Positions 35,744 through 49,000 of a DNA stretch of 64,000 nucleotides are shown here, one piece after another. The stretch comes from Diprion similis. Its lineage: Eukaryota > Arthropoda > Insecta > Hymenoptera > Diprionidae. The notes beneath the pieces are model-generated. The model saw nothing but the letters and a program-made list of their open reading frames with translations, had not been told where the DNA came from and did not search any database. The position numbers were made by a program, and so were the translations under genes. Location of the stretch: assembly GCF_021155765.1 (NCBI RefSeq), contig NC_060116.1:17176584-17240583 (forward strand), written 5' to 3'. The first letter of the stretch is position 1, and each line of letters starts with the position of its first letter.

Positions 35744-38599
35744 ATGCTCCGTATTATGCCGCCAGAGGATGTCCAAAAATACGCCCACATAAAACGCAAG
35801 AGCGTAGCCTTTCTGTCGAGTTTATTTAGGACGAAAAAGTTCGCTTCATCAGGAATGCGAATCGAGGACGAAGAAATGGAGCGAGCTCCGCGGATCGAGA
35901 CGCAAGCCGGTGAGTTCCTACGTAACGCTCTTCTCTTCTCTTCTCTTCTCTTCCCAAGCTCAGTTCTTATCGTGACTGCATCCTCCTTATCCCACCCCCC
36001 CCGTAATCCCACTTCACCCTAGTAAGGGCTGCGATGCTTTGTTCCTTAACCACTTGACGCGGGTTATAAAGATAAGGGATACATAAGTATACGATATGAC
36101 TCTTCTCTGCACCGATATGCGATGCAGTCAAGTGCGCTTTTGATATTGTCTGTAGGTAGGTGGGTTCTTGTCACATGCTTCGATAGTCTTGAAAAAATCC
36201 AATCTGCCGTTATCGATACAGTATGAATTAGAGAAATTTCAATTCTATAATAACTGATCACACGATCTAAGGTCGCAGTTTCATCTGTCGCGATAGGGAA
36301 CTTAAGAGAAGAAGAATATAGCTGCCTCGATCGTTTGTCGTTTTGGTCTAATCGTAAGCTATAATTTGTATGAACATGCCGGACTTACACGGTCATATTG
36401 GTCACATACTATCCTGCAGGTTCTTTTCGCGAACTCAATGGTTCAATGTTTTGACGATATTTTTACGTTAATCGTGGAAAATAATGGTACTCGCTTCGAT
36501 AGCGTTAGTACGAAGGTATATAGTCGATATTGCAGAAAAACGTTAAAGATAAATCGTTTTTTTAACGACCATTAGCACAGCCGCGCGTCCCCACCTTCTC
36601 CGTACTTATGCCGTCGTTATACATAGTCATGGAAGCGTCTCCTACCGGATATATCCATCAAAATCACTGTCAAATTTTATTATATCGATCTTGCTCGTAG
36701 CGAAGTCTAGCATTGCAAGGACTGGGCGACGATGCAGTGTACATGATATCATGTATCTTGTATGTGCCTGGCAGGATTTTAATTTTCCGGTAATCAAATC
36801 CTTTCGTTGCTGCAGTGACTTTAATTGAGATAAATGATGGCGATAATGAGATCTATATACGTGTAATGCCTATAAATAATCCTTGTTTATTATTATTATC
36901 ATCATTATCGTTATTGTTATCATCATTATTATACGGTAACGGTAATCTGGCGAGTGTATATAAATAAATGCCTATAAATAATCCTGATTCGATATTACAA
37001 CAGTGATTTCTACCGCTTATCAAAACGACAACAACGTCGCACGTATCCCGTCGACGCTGAGCGTCGCTGCCGCTGACGTAGTTGTAGCCTGCCAACCCCA
37101 CCCGTCACCGTCGCACTCTACACTGACCTTGACTCCGGGAAGGACCAGAAACATTGACCAAGACATGGAGGCGCTTCGGCTCAGCCGACAGGATAATCCA
37201 TTTTTGCAGGTGAGGCTGCGGGACGAAGTCCGACACAAATTATCATATTCGTGGAAGAAAAAAACACCTTAAAATGGGTGCAAATTAGCTTCCTCAAATT
37301 TTTTTCTTACGGGTATCTCAGCATCATCCATGAGTTCGAAGTGTGAATTTACGCCCAAGTATCTTTGAGCTCAGATTTTACTTATTTTCCATCAGGTCCT
37401 GGCGAGTCGGGAAAGCCTTGTGGAGTCGATCGAGGAGTCAGAATCTGACGACGCGATCTTGATGTCTCAGGTAAAATCGATAAAGACATTTGTAGCATAT
37501 TGCGCATTACGATAAAGGTAGATAGCTAGTGGACGTGGGGAATAATGATACGTCGTACGGAGGTGTTGAACATTTTTTTGTCGTACAGGAACTCGGCGAC
37601 GCGGATCCACTGACCCTCGCCCAAGTCCACGAACACCTGGTGCGAAGTCCACCGCCGGCGACATGGCCACACAATCCAATATTCCATTTCCCTCACCACA
37701 ACAACCAGATCACCGATCACGGCAGTCAGGTCAGACTGCAGAACGATCAGCCTCAGGATCACAACCGGACGCGGCACTTCCTCATCGGCAAGGGACAACC
37801 CAAGAGTCCTAGTTTCCGAGGCACCGACAGTGTTCTCGAACTCTCCAGGAGCGAACCTTCCACGGATACGAGAGGTAAACTTTTGCTCTTCCAACCGTAC
37901 AGGGCCTTTAAGTTTATTTTTTTATTTTTTCGATCGGAAGTCGGGTGTAGGCGTGTTTTACGGCTCACCTTAGGCTGATAAAATTTCTGTAATTTAGGAA
38001 ATATTACGCTGATGTCCGCTAATCTCAAATCACATTTTTGCTTCGATGCAGTAACTGGAATGTATACCTATAAGACCTATATAGGTATAGTCCATTTCGT
38101 GCTTATTATTTACTCGTATCTTCGAATTAATTTGAATTTGTACCTGTGTGATCCTACATCTCTCAGATTCAACGCACCTACAAATTAAAACCAACATCTG
38201 ACCATCGGAATACTGTAGATTTCATTTTATGTTGCATGCGAGTTAACGAAGCAAATGTTAATTACATCAGATTAGGGATTTACAACGGACGGACAAGCTT
38301 GACAAAAATATTCTGGCTTTCAGCGAGTTGAATTTGTATATTGTTACAACTACAATTCTATCCTTTACTAAGTTTCAAATTCATTCGACTCTAACGCAAC
38401 AAAGAATTTTGTCTCTTCTTCACTCAACCACTGCTGAGGAAACTTTCTGAAGTTATAATTTAAGAATCATGTTTCTGTTAAAGATCGTCACTCGCACCCG
38501 TTTTCCTTGCTGAATCCAACGCCGATCCGATCTCTGTCGGAGGTGAGACGCCTGCACAGATCAGCGGACGACAACGTCCAGCTGATGTCCTCGGAGTAG
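35744..38599 (+). CDS. Unrecognised 282-aa protein, 5 exons
   Basis: Exons run 35744-35909, 37004-37209, 37396-37470, 37589-37874 and 38484-38599. The four introns (1094, 186, 118 and 609 bp) are GT-AG and every phase matches, giving 849 nt ending in TAG. The first coding exon also has an acceptor (AAATTCCAG) six bases before the ATG, so it may follow a 5' UTR exon, or be internal to a longer protein since the frame stays open to that acceptor. The N-terminus is basic (MLRIMPPEDVQKYAHIKRK). The middle is polar with an acidic run (ESIEESESDD), then His/Asn/Gln/Pro-rich, and the C-terminus is SADDNVQLMSSE. No signal peptide or transmembrane helix is seen. It resembles a disordered cytoplasmic or nuclear protein, or a cytoplasmic tail. 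No family was recognised. Confidence 0.65.
36865..36987. repeat. 19-bp direct repeat flanking an ATT/ATC-rich run
   Basis: AATGCCTATAAATAATCCT occurs at about 36865 and again about 103 bp later, just before the exon at 37004. Between them lies a degenerate trinucleotide run (TTATTATTATTATCATC). Confidence 0.7.
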
Positions 38600-41500
38600 A
38601 CGAGGATTCGGACGATCCGCGAGGACGCGGACCGAGGAACCCTTTCTATTCAACTCGTTTGGACCTGGCTTTGAACTGCACAGAGGGCGGCGTTTTATCT
38701 ACCGAAAGAAGATAAGATAATGCCGACGCCGCTTCTCTGCAACCGCGGATAATCTAGCCAAACATTACATTTGAGCCTTGGATTATATTTTACGGATATT
38801 TTTTGCGTGCTACTGTATTCGAGCGGTGACTATAGTATTATAACCGATCCAAGTATCTCAACTGGTAAAAAATCGTATCTAAGTCGTGATCACGCAACGA
38901 CGCGGGAGTTTCGCTGCAATTTACTTGTTTAACATCGCTGCCTGATGACGGTGATGACGATGACTATGATTATTATGATCGTTAAAATTTTACTCGACGT
39001 TTCATCACTTTTAATTACGTATGATAATCGCGCTAATCAAGACCGAATTGTAGACAAGTGAAAACTGCTGGCAGTGGAAATATGAGTATATAACGAATTG
39101 AATTTATATATGTATATGAAATGAGAAATTTATTCTCATGTAATTTTCATCAATTTTTACATTTCTTTATATTTTAAGTTTCTATCAGTTTCTTTATGTT
39201 GATCATGTAGTTCGGGTACTCAATCCATTTCCATAGATACACGGAATTTTCGATGCGTATTAAAATAACGTGTCCGGGAATGTACGTTATAGTACGCAAA
39301 AATAAATTAAGCGTGGGTTGCCTTTTCGCTTTGATGTATAACGTGTTACGTATATAGGATATTAGAGTAAGTTTTTAGAAATTTTTAGCATCTTTTTGCG
39401 AATGATAGGCCTGATTCACCAGTTTCCTGCTAATTAATCGCCGACTTACCGCCGTTTAACATAAGTAATGAATATCGTTGTTAACAGACATAGCATAAAT
39501 CGTCCTTAAAGTCTCTTTTATCCAACCGTCAACGCGATTTGGGATAAACGTTTTTACACTCATCGTCCGCGTGCATTTATTGAGTGTCTAAGTAAATTCC
39601 CATATTTCAACACTGAGTACAAAATTTTGGAAAAGATGAAAATTGTAGATCAAAGTTTGGTTCAAAGAAGTTTAGAATAACTGAAAAATATAGCGTGAAA
39701 GCAATGAAGTGATTCTGTCCAACAATTTCTATCAGAGCTTGTACGGTATATGTGAGTAGGTGCAACGAGAAGAAATATTACATCTATAATGCATCTTAAT
39801 TTCTAGATAGATTTTTTTAATGGAGTATCTATAGACATGTTCTAAATCGAGTTTGAGAACTTGACAAAATTACGTTTCGGCGTTCTTGACGCGTGTTGTA
39901 AAGAAAGATTTCTCGCCAACCTACGCACAGTTATCCTGTCAAAAATTTAATCAGGATATAAATATTCAATCTATCCATATAAAATGTATACTCATTGACC
40001 CTAAACATTCCGACGTATGAAACTGTTATTATAGTTATGTATGATAAGTTCTTTACTCGATGATCAAAATATTACTTTCGATTCTCGAATCGCTATCAGT
40101 ATCATACCAATATACACAGAACACAATTATATACACAGTTATTTACTATAACGCTGAATATGGGATATGACTAATTGTTGTGATACTTATTTGAAAATTA
40201 GCACGCGTTTCGCAAGCTATCGGGCAACTGGAGTTTGTGTTTCATTCAACGATTCACTCGATATAATTCACTTCGACCTTTACCGAATATATATACGCGT
40301 GTATATTCGCTCGTTCGCATAATAATTGCATTTCGAATGCGGCGAATTTCACCCTTAGTCAATACCTGTATCGATTGATCCATAAATTAAATGAATTAAA
40401 CTATATTCCAGCTGCAAACTCTCGCGTTGCTGTCGCAGAATTTGCATTCTACAACTGCTGGTCAGTGTTTCATTATTTGTAAAACGCCAGCTCGCGAGTA
40501 TTGCAGAATAGGAAATATATTATAATAATATATCTACATTGCGTGTGAGGGTTTTTGGAGAAAAATTATGCATGGTCAGCTCGAGGGGTTAGTTGTTTCT
40601 TGATGAACGGCCTTTCGCCGGATTTCGTGGTATTTTCACTAAATCCTTGGGTGAAATTTAAGCAAATTTTTTTAATCTTCATTACATACTCGACTGGTTG
40701 TACTAATCTGTGTGACCAGTTTTTACGAAAGTGCAATTCACCCCTTGAGCAAATTATACATATATATATATATATATATGTAGACAAATGATATCTACAG
40801 TTATAAATTAGCGACCAAGTTAAATATTGGCCAATGAGAATTGAGATTAATTATAAATAGATATATTAGAAATGAATTTATAATTAGAAGGAGAAGAAGT
40901 TTATCGAAAATTTATAAGTAAGCGTTTATTTGTGAATTTTGAAAACCGTTTCCGTCTAGCGTGCCGAGTAATTCTTATTCTTTCTAATCACTTCGTACAA
41001 CGGATTTGTATTGCGTTATAGAACATACTGTGAGCACACGCGGTGCCTGATTGGAAGAAATTCGACGAACGAAATCAAAAGTACGAAGCACTGAACCTCT
41101 GAGTAAGTCACAATAATCCAGACAGTCGCTCGTAATTTCTAGTGCTCTTGAATTAATGAATTTTCAACGCGGTTTTGAAAAAAATGCAATATTGACGCGC
41201 CCCCTAAAAATATTATACCGCGGAATTGAATATTGTATGAATAAAAGTTGATCGTCGATTCAACTGAGAATGAAACCTGAAGTGAAATTGAAGGCCTCTT
41301 TTGTGTATGGTTAGATTTTGCTTAATACGGGTAAAAACGTTGCACAAAGTGTAAAAGGTAGAAAGAAATTAGAAAAATAATAATTATATGTTCGAGTTCA
41401 AGATATTCAAACCTTCGCTTTTTCCGCGCATTATGCTAAAACTAAAAAGTAATAGTGTGTGGAACTGAGAAATATATTGTATTTTATAAATCACGCTGCA

Positions 41501-42099
41501 ACGTATATCAGAGTAAATTACACACTATCTCTCGAAGCGTCTAGTTGCACTGATAATGTGACTCGCTAAGCGAATTATTTACCATGCAGACTGGTCAAAT
41601 GACTTTTAAATGGAACTACATACCGATAAGTACGTATAGTGTAGAAAAATATGCCAATTCCTTTTACGTATGTAACGAGATTCAATTCTGGGTGATGTAC
41701 ATGTCGTTTTATGTAGGAATGAATATATTATATATATATATTAATATATTTCCGTTATTTTAAAATGAAAACCATCATTTCGTCTTTCCCCAAACCATAC
41801 CTATAATTTTTTTTTAAACTTTTAAACGCTAGTTCAATGCCTTACAGATTTTCAACAGTTGAAAGAATACCGAAATCGTTGAGTGAAGTTATAAAGATTT
41901 ATATGTATAAGGACTCACATCCCTGAGTTATTTTTCGTGACAGTTCACTGGGTCTGGGCGGGTTTGAGGGTTTTAGCAGTTTCACGTAGTATCAACCAAA
42001 TGGCCACTGGCCACACCGATAAAAGAAGTTCATCGTGACCGACAACTATCCCGTGCATAACGTTGGTCACGTACCGTCCTCATTGTGAAATTGAGAAAC
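38600..42099. other. Gene-free AT-rich DNA
   Basis: After the TAG of the 282-aa gene, 3.5 kb of AT-rich DNA probably holds its 3' UTR and intergenic sequence. A perfect palindromic TA stretch occurs at about 40758-40781. No exon was supported. Confidence 0.45.
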
Positions 42100-43024
42100 T
42101 GAGAGAATTTTGTATGCCGTAAAACGTGTTTTCTGAAGCATTAAATACAGATTATTTATGTCATTTTAAACTAGTTTTTCCCTTTGATACTGAGTCTTTG
42201 TCCGACAGTCTATTCCCAGCGTAAATAATTTGAGCGTAAAAATTTTCTGCCGAACAAAGTGAGGCTGGCCACCTTGGATTTTTGGTAGAAATTTTGACAC
42301 CTTTGCATAATGCTAGTATCGTTTCTGCGATACACTACAGGGGTATAGTTTCAGAAAAGAAATCAATTGCGCGCGGTCTGTTATCGATTCAAACACGAAT
42401 TGAAATTTTTTTTCGAGATACGTAAAATCTGCAAAGAATTTTCACAGAGGCGGGGAGAAAAATTAAAGTAATCATAGCCACATGGTTTCGAACGCAGTCC
42501 AGTAAAGTGTGTTCATAATGTCTTGACCCTAGTGCTAGTGTTTGGGGGTCAATACATCGCAACTTGACAAGTTGATACAGACAATGAGAAAGAAAGGCAG
42601 GGACGAAGAAAAAACTTAATTGAACATTTCACAAGATGTCTTTGGTTATTATATTATCATAGTTTTCAAAGTAGGCTCTTGTTTTGGCCTGCGTGAAAGC
42701 GCGACACACTTCTGCGGAATACCAGACATGTTGTATGATAGTAACGTGTCACTATTTCATGCAACCCGAATTATCATAAATAAAGACTCTATTTTGTCCG
42801 GATTTCATTTCTACTTCCTCGGCTGTTCGACTTTTATTGTTCTGGTAGTCTTGTTCGCATCCTGGAGAGACAATTCGTCTGAAAGGAATGAACAAATCGA
42901 TTCCGGAACGGAAGTTCTTTGGTCTGAAATTAAGCATGACTATATAAAATTTCGGTGATTTTAAAAAGTGCTGCAATTATTTCTGTGAGGCACTATTCCA
43001 ACGTGATTTTGCGGGAAAAATCGA
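42100..43024. repeat. Decayed monomers at the left edge of the 312-bp satellite
   Basis: The segment 42860-43024 aligns to the satellite consensus with many mismatches (AAATCGATTCCGGAACG for AAATCGATTCCGAGACG, then AAAGTGCTGCAATTATTT for AAAGTGCTGCAATTGACT). Further left, 42255-42300 (AAAGTGAGGCTGGCCACC, then TTGGATTTTTGG) is a still more diverged match to AAAGTAAGGCTTACCCC and TTGGATTTTTGG. Divergence therefore increases away from the array. Confidence 0.7.
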
Positions 43025-46000
43025 ATAGGCGCAGTCCCAATACGCTGCGAGCGATATCTGAAAAGTTACGGCCGAAAAACTCATGATTTTCGTCGTCATT
43101 TCTTTGCTGCTGTTCCTACGCTCTTTTTGATGTGTTTTCTGAGTTCCTGGGGGTCGAATTACTCTAGAGATGGTCATACAAATCGATTCCGAGACGAGAA
43201 ATTTTCGGCTCCGAAAATGAGCAAAAAAGTAAGGCTTACCCCTTTGGATTTTTGGCGAAAATTTCGACGATTTCGGAAAGTGCTGCAATTGACTTTTGCA
43301 TGCCCTATTCCGACGTAATTTTGCGAGAGGAATCGAATGAGCGCAGTCCCAATACGCTGCGAGCGATATCTGAAAAGTTACTGCCGAAAAACTCATGATT
43401 TTCGTCGTCATTTCTTTGCTGCTGTTCCTACGCTCTTTTTGATGTGTTTTCTGAGTTCCTGGGGGTCGAATTACTCTAGAGATGGTCATACAAATCGATT
43501 CCGAGACGAGAAATTTTCGGCTTCGAAAATGAGCAAAAAAGTAAGGCTTACCCCTTTGGATTTTTGGCGAAAATTTCGACGATTTTGGAAAGTGCTGCAA
43601 TTGACTTTTGCATGCCCTGTTCCGACGTAATTTTGCGAGAGGAATCGAATGAGCGCAGTCCCAATACGCTGCGAGCGATATCTGAAAAGTTACGGCCGAA
43701 AAACTCATGATTTTCGTCGTCATTTCTTTGCTGCTGTTCCTACGCTCTTTTTGATGTGTTTTCTGAGTTCCTGGGGGTTGAATTACTCTAAAGAAGGTCA
43801 TACAAATCGATTCCGAGACGAGAAATTTTCGGCTCCGAAAATGAGCAAAAAAGTAAGGCTTACCCCTTTGGATTTTTGGCGAAAATTTCGACGATTTCGG
43901 AAAGTGCTGCAATTGACTTTTGCATGCCCTATTCCGACGTAATTTTGCGGAAGGAATCGAATGAGCGCAGTCCCAATACGCTGCGAGCGATATCTGAAAA
44001 GTTACGGCCGAAAAACTCATGATTTTCGTCGTAATTTCTTTGCTGCTGGTGCTACGCTCTTTTTGATGTGTTTTCTGAGTTCCTGGGAGTCGAATTACTC
44101 TAGAGATGGTCATACGAATCGATTCCGAGACGAGAAATTTTCGGCTCCGAAAATGAGCAAAAAAGTAAGGCTTACCCCTTTGGATTTTTGGCGAAAATTA
44201 CGACGATTTCGGAAAGTGCTGCAATTGACTTTTGCATGCCCTATTCCGACGTAATTTTGCGGAAGGAATCGAATGAGCGCAGTCCCAATACGCTGCGAGC
44301 GATATCTGAAAAGTTACGGCCGAAAAACTCATGATTTTCGTCGTCATTTCTTTGCTGCTGGTCCTACGCTCTTTTTGATGTGTTTTCTGAGTTCCTGGGG
44401 GTCGAATTACTCTAGAGATGGTCATACAAATCGATTCCGAGACGAGAAATTTTCGGCTCCGAAAATGAGCAAAAAAGTAAGGCTTACCCCTTTGGATTTT
44501 TGGCGAAAATTTCGACGATTTCGGAAAGTGCTGCAATTGACTTTTGCATGCCCTATTCCGACGTAATTTTGCGAGAGGAATCGAATGAGCGCAGTCCCAA
44601 TACGCTGCGAGCGATATCTGAAAAGTTACGGCCAAAAAACTCATGATTTTCGTCGTAATTTCTCTGCTGCTGGTGCTACGCTCTTTTTGATGTGTTTTCT
44701 GAGTTCCTGGGAGTCGAATTACTCTAGAGATGGTCATACGAATCGATTCCGAGACGAGAAATTTTCGGCTCCAAAAATGAGCAAAAAAGTAAGGCTTACC
44801 CCTTTGGATTTTTGGCGAAAATTTCGACGATTTTGGGAAGTGCTGCAATTGACTTTTGCATGCCCTATTCCGACGTAATTTTGCGAGAGGAATCGAATGA
44901 GCGCAGTCCCAATACGCTGCGAGCGATATCTGAAAAGTTACGGCCGAAAAACTCATGATTTTCGTCGTAATTTCTTTGCTGCTGGTGCTACGCTCTTTTT
45001 GATGTGTTTTCTGAGTTCCTGGGAGTCGAATTACTCTAGAGATGGTCATACGAATCGATTCCGAGACGAGAAATTTTCGGCTCCGAAAATGAGCAAAAAA
45101 GTAAGGCTTACCCCTTTGGATTTTTGGCGAAAATTTCGACGATTTCGGAAAGTGCTGCAATTGACTTTTGCATGCCCTATTCCGACGTAATTTTGCGGAA
45201 GGAATCGAATGAGCGCAGTCCCAATACGCTGCGAGCGATATCTGAAAAGTTACGGCCGAAAAACTCATGATTTTCGTCGTCATTTCTTTGCTGCTGGTCC
45301 TACGCTCTTTTTGATGTGTTTTCTGAGTTCCTGGGGGTCGAATTACTCTAGAGATGGTCATACAAATCGATTCCGAGACGAGAAATTTTCGGCTCCGAAA
45401 ATGAGCAAAAAAGTAAGGCTTACCCCTTTGGATTTTTGGCGAAAATTTCGACGATTTCGGAAAGTGCTGCAATTGACTTTTGCATGCCCTATTCCGACGT
45501 AATTTTGCGAGAGGAATCGAATGAGCGCAGTCCCAATACGCTGCGAGCGATATCTGAAAAGTTACGGCCGAAAAACTCATGATTTTCGTCGTAATTTCTC
45601 TGCTGCTGGTGCTACGCTCTTTGTGATGTGTTTTCTGAGTTCCTGGGAGTCGAATTACTCTAGAGATGGTCATACGAATCGATTCCGAGACGAGAAATTT
45701 TCGGCTCCGAAAATGAGCAAAAAAGTAAGGCTTACCCCTTTGGATTTTTGGCGAAAATTTCGACGATTTTGGGAAGTGCTGCAATTGACTTTTGCATGCC
45801 CTATTCCGACGTAATTTTGCGAGAGGAATCGAATGAGCGCAGTCCCAATACGCTGCGAGCGATATCTGAAAAGTTACTGCCGAAAAACTCATGATTTTCG
45901 TCGTCATTTCTTTGCTGCTGTTCCTACGCTCTTTTTGATGTGTTTTCTGAGTTCCTGGGGGTCGAATTACTCTAGAGATGGTCATACAAATCGATTCCGA

Positions 46001-49000
46001 GACGAGAAATTTTCGGCTTCGAAAATGAGCAAAAAAGTAAGGCTTACCCCTTTGGATTTTTGGCGAAAATTTCGACGATTTTGGAAAGTGCTGCAATTGA
46101 CTTTTGCATGCCCTGTTCCGACGTAATTTTGCGAGAGGAATCGAATGAGCGCAGTCCCAATACGCTGCGAGCGATATCTGAAAAGTTACGGCCGAAAAAC
46201 TCATGATTTTCGTCGTCATTTCTTTGCTGCTGGTCCTACGCTCTTTTTGATGTGTTTTCTGAGTTCCTGGGGGTCGAATTACACTAGAGATGGTCATACA
46301 AATCGATTCCGAGACGAGAAATTTTCGGCTCCGAAAATGAGCAAAAAAGTAAGGCTTACCCCTTTGGATTTTTGGCGAAAATTTCGACGATTTCGGAAAG
46401 TGCTGCAATTGACTTTTGCATGCCCTATTCCGACGTAATTTTGCGAGAGGAATCGAATGAGCGCAGTCCCAATACGCTGCGAGCGATATCTGAAAAGTTA
46501 CGGCCGAAAAACTCATGATTTTCGTCGTAATTTCTCTGCTGCTGGTGCTACGCTCTTTTTGATGTGTTTTCTGAGTTCCTGGGAGTCGAATTACTCTAGA
46601 GATGGTCATACGAATCGATTCCGAGACGAGAAATTTTCGGCTCCGAAAATGAGCAAAAAAGTAAGGCTTACCCCTTTGGATTTTTGGCGAAAATTTCGAC
46701 GATTTCGGAAAGTGCTGCAATTGACTTTTGCATGCCCTGTTCCGACGTAATTTTGCGAGAGGAATCGAATGAGCGCAGTCCCAATACGCTGCGAGCGATA
46801 TCTGAAAAGTTACGGCCGAAAAACTCATGATTTTCGTCGTCATTTCTTTGCTGCTGTTCCTACGCTCTTTTTGATGTGTTTTCTGAGTTCCTGGGGGTTG
46901 AATTACTCTAGAGAAGGTCATACAAATCGATTCCGAGACGAGAAATTTTCGGCTCCGAAAATGAGCAAAAAAGTAAGGCTTACCCCTTTGGATTTTTGGC
47001 GAAAATTTCGACGATTTCGGAAAGTGCTGCAATTGACTTTTGCATGCCCTATTCCGACGTAATTTTGCGAGAGGAATCGAATGAGCGCAGTCCCAATACG
47101 CTGCGAGCGATATCTGAAAAGTTACGGCCGAAAAACTCATGATTTTCGTCGTAATTTCTTTGCTGCTGGTGCTACGCTCTTTTTGATGTGTTTTCTGAGT
47201 TCCTGGGAGTCGAATTACTCTAGAGATGGTCATACGAATCGATTCCGAGACGAGAAATTTTCGGCTCCGAAAATGAGCAAAAAAGTAAGGCTTACCCCTT
47301 TGGATTTTTGGCGAAAATTTCGACGATTTCGGAAAGTGCTGCAATTGACTTTTGCATGCCCTATTCCGACGTAATTTTGCGGAAGGAATCGAATGAGTGC
47401 AGTCCCAATACGCTGCGAGCGATATCTGAAAAGTTACGGCCGAAAAACTCATGATTTTCGTCGTCATTTCTTTGCTGCTGGTCCTACGCTCTTTTTGATG
47501 TGTTTTCTGAGTTCCTGGGGGTCGAATTACTCTAGAGATGGTCATACAAATCGATTCCGAGACGAGAAATTTTCGGCTCCGAAAATGAGCAAAAAAGTAA
47601 GGCTTACCCCTTTGGATTTTTGGCGAAAATTTCGACGATTTCGGAAAGTGCTGCAATTGACTTTTGCATGCCCTATTCCGACGTAATTTTGCGAGAGGAA
47701 TCGAATGAGCGCAGTCCCAATACGCTGCGAGCGATATCTGAAAAGTTACGGCCGAAAAACTCATGATTTTCGTCGTAATTACTCTGCTGCTGGTGCTACG
47801 CTCTTTTTGATGTGTTTTCTGAGTTCCTGGGAGTCGAATTACTCTAGAGATGGTCATACGAATCGATTCCGAGACGAGAAATTTTCGGCTCCGAAAATGA
47901 GCAAAAAAGTAAGGCTTACCCCTTTGGATTTTTGGCGAAAATTTCGACGATTTCGGAAAGTGCTGCAATTGACTTTTGCATGCCCTATTCCGACGTAATT
48001 TTGCGAGAGGAATCGAATGAGCGCAGTCCCAATACGCTGCGAGCGATATCTGAAAAGTTACGGCCGAAAAACTCATGATTTTCGTCGTAATTTCTCTGCT
48101 GCTGGTGCTACGCTCTTTTTGATGTGTTTTCTGAGTTCCTGGGAGTCGAATTACTCTAGAGATGGTCATACGAATCGATTCCGAGACGAGAAATTTTCGG
48201 CTCCGAAAATGAGCAAAAAAGTAAGGCTTACCCCTTTGGATTTTTGGCGAAAATTTCGACGATTTTGGGAAGTGCTGCAATTGACTTTTGCATGCCCTAT
48301 TCCGACGTAATTTTGCGAGAGGAATCGAATGAGCGCAGTCCCAATACGCTGCGAGCGATATCTGAAAAGTTACTGCCGAAAAACTCATGATTTTCGTCGT
48401 CATTTCTTTGCTGCTGTTCCTACGCTCTTTTTGATGTGTTTTCTGAGTTCCTGGGGGTCGAATTACTCTAGAGATGGTCATACAAATCGATTCCGAGACG
48501 AGAAATTTTCGGCTTCGAAAATGAGCAAAAAAGTAAGGCTTACCCCTTTGGATTTTTGGCGAAAATTTCGACGATTTTGGAAAGTGCTGCAATTGACTTT
48601 TGCATGCCCTGTTCCGACGTAATTTTGCGAGAGGAATCGAATGAGCGCAGTCCCAATACGCTGCGAGCGATATCTGAAAAGTTACGGCCGAAAAACTCAT
48701 GATTTTCGTCGTCATTTCTTTGCTGCTGGTCCTACGCTCTTTTTGATGTGTTTTCTGAGTTCCTGGGGGTCGAATTACACTAGAGATGGTCATACAAATC
48801 GATTCCGAGACGAGAAATTTTCGGCTCCGAAAATGAGCAAAAAAGTAAGGCTTACCCCTTTGGATTTTTGGCGAAAATTTCGACGATTTCGGAAAGTGCT
48901 GCAATTGACTTTTGCATGCCCTATTCCGACGTAATTTTGCGAGAGGAATCGAATGAGCGCAGTCCCAATACGCTGCGAGCGATATCTGAAAAGTTACGGC

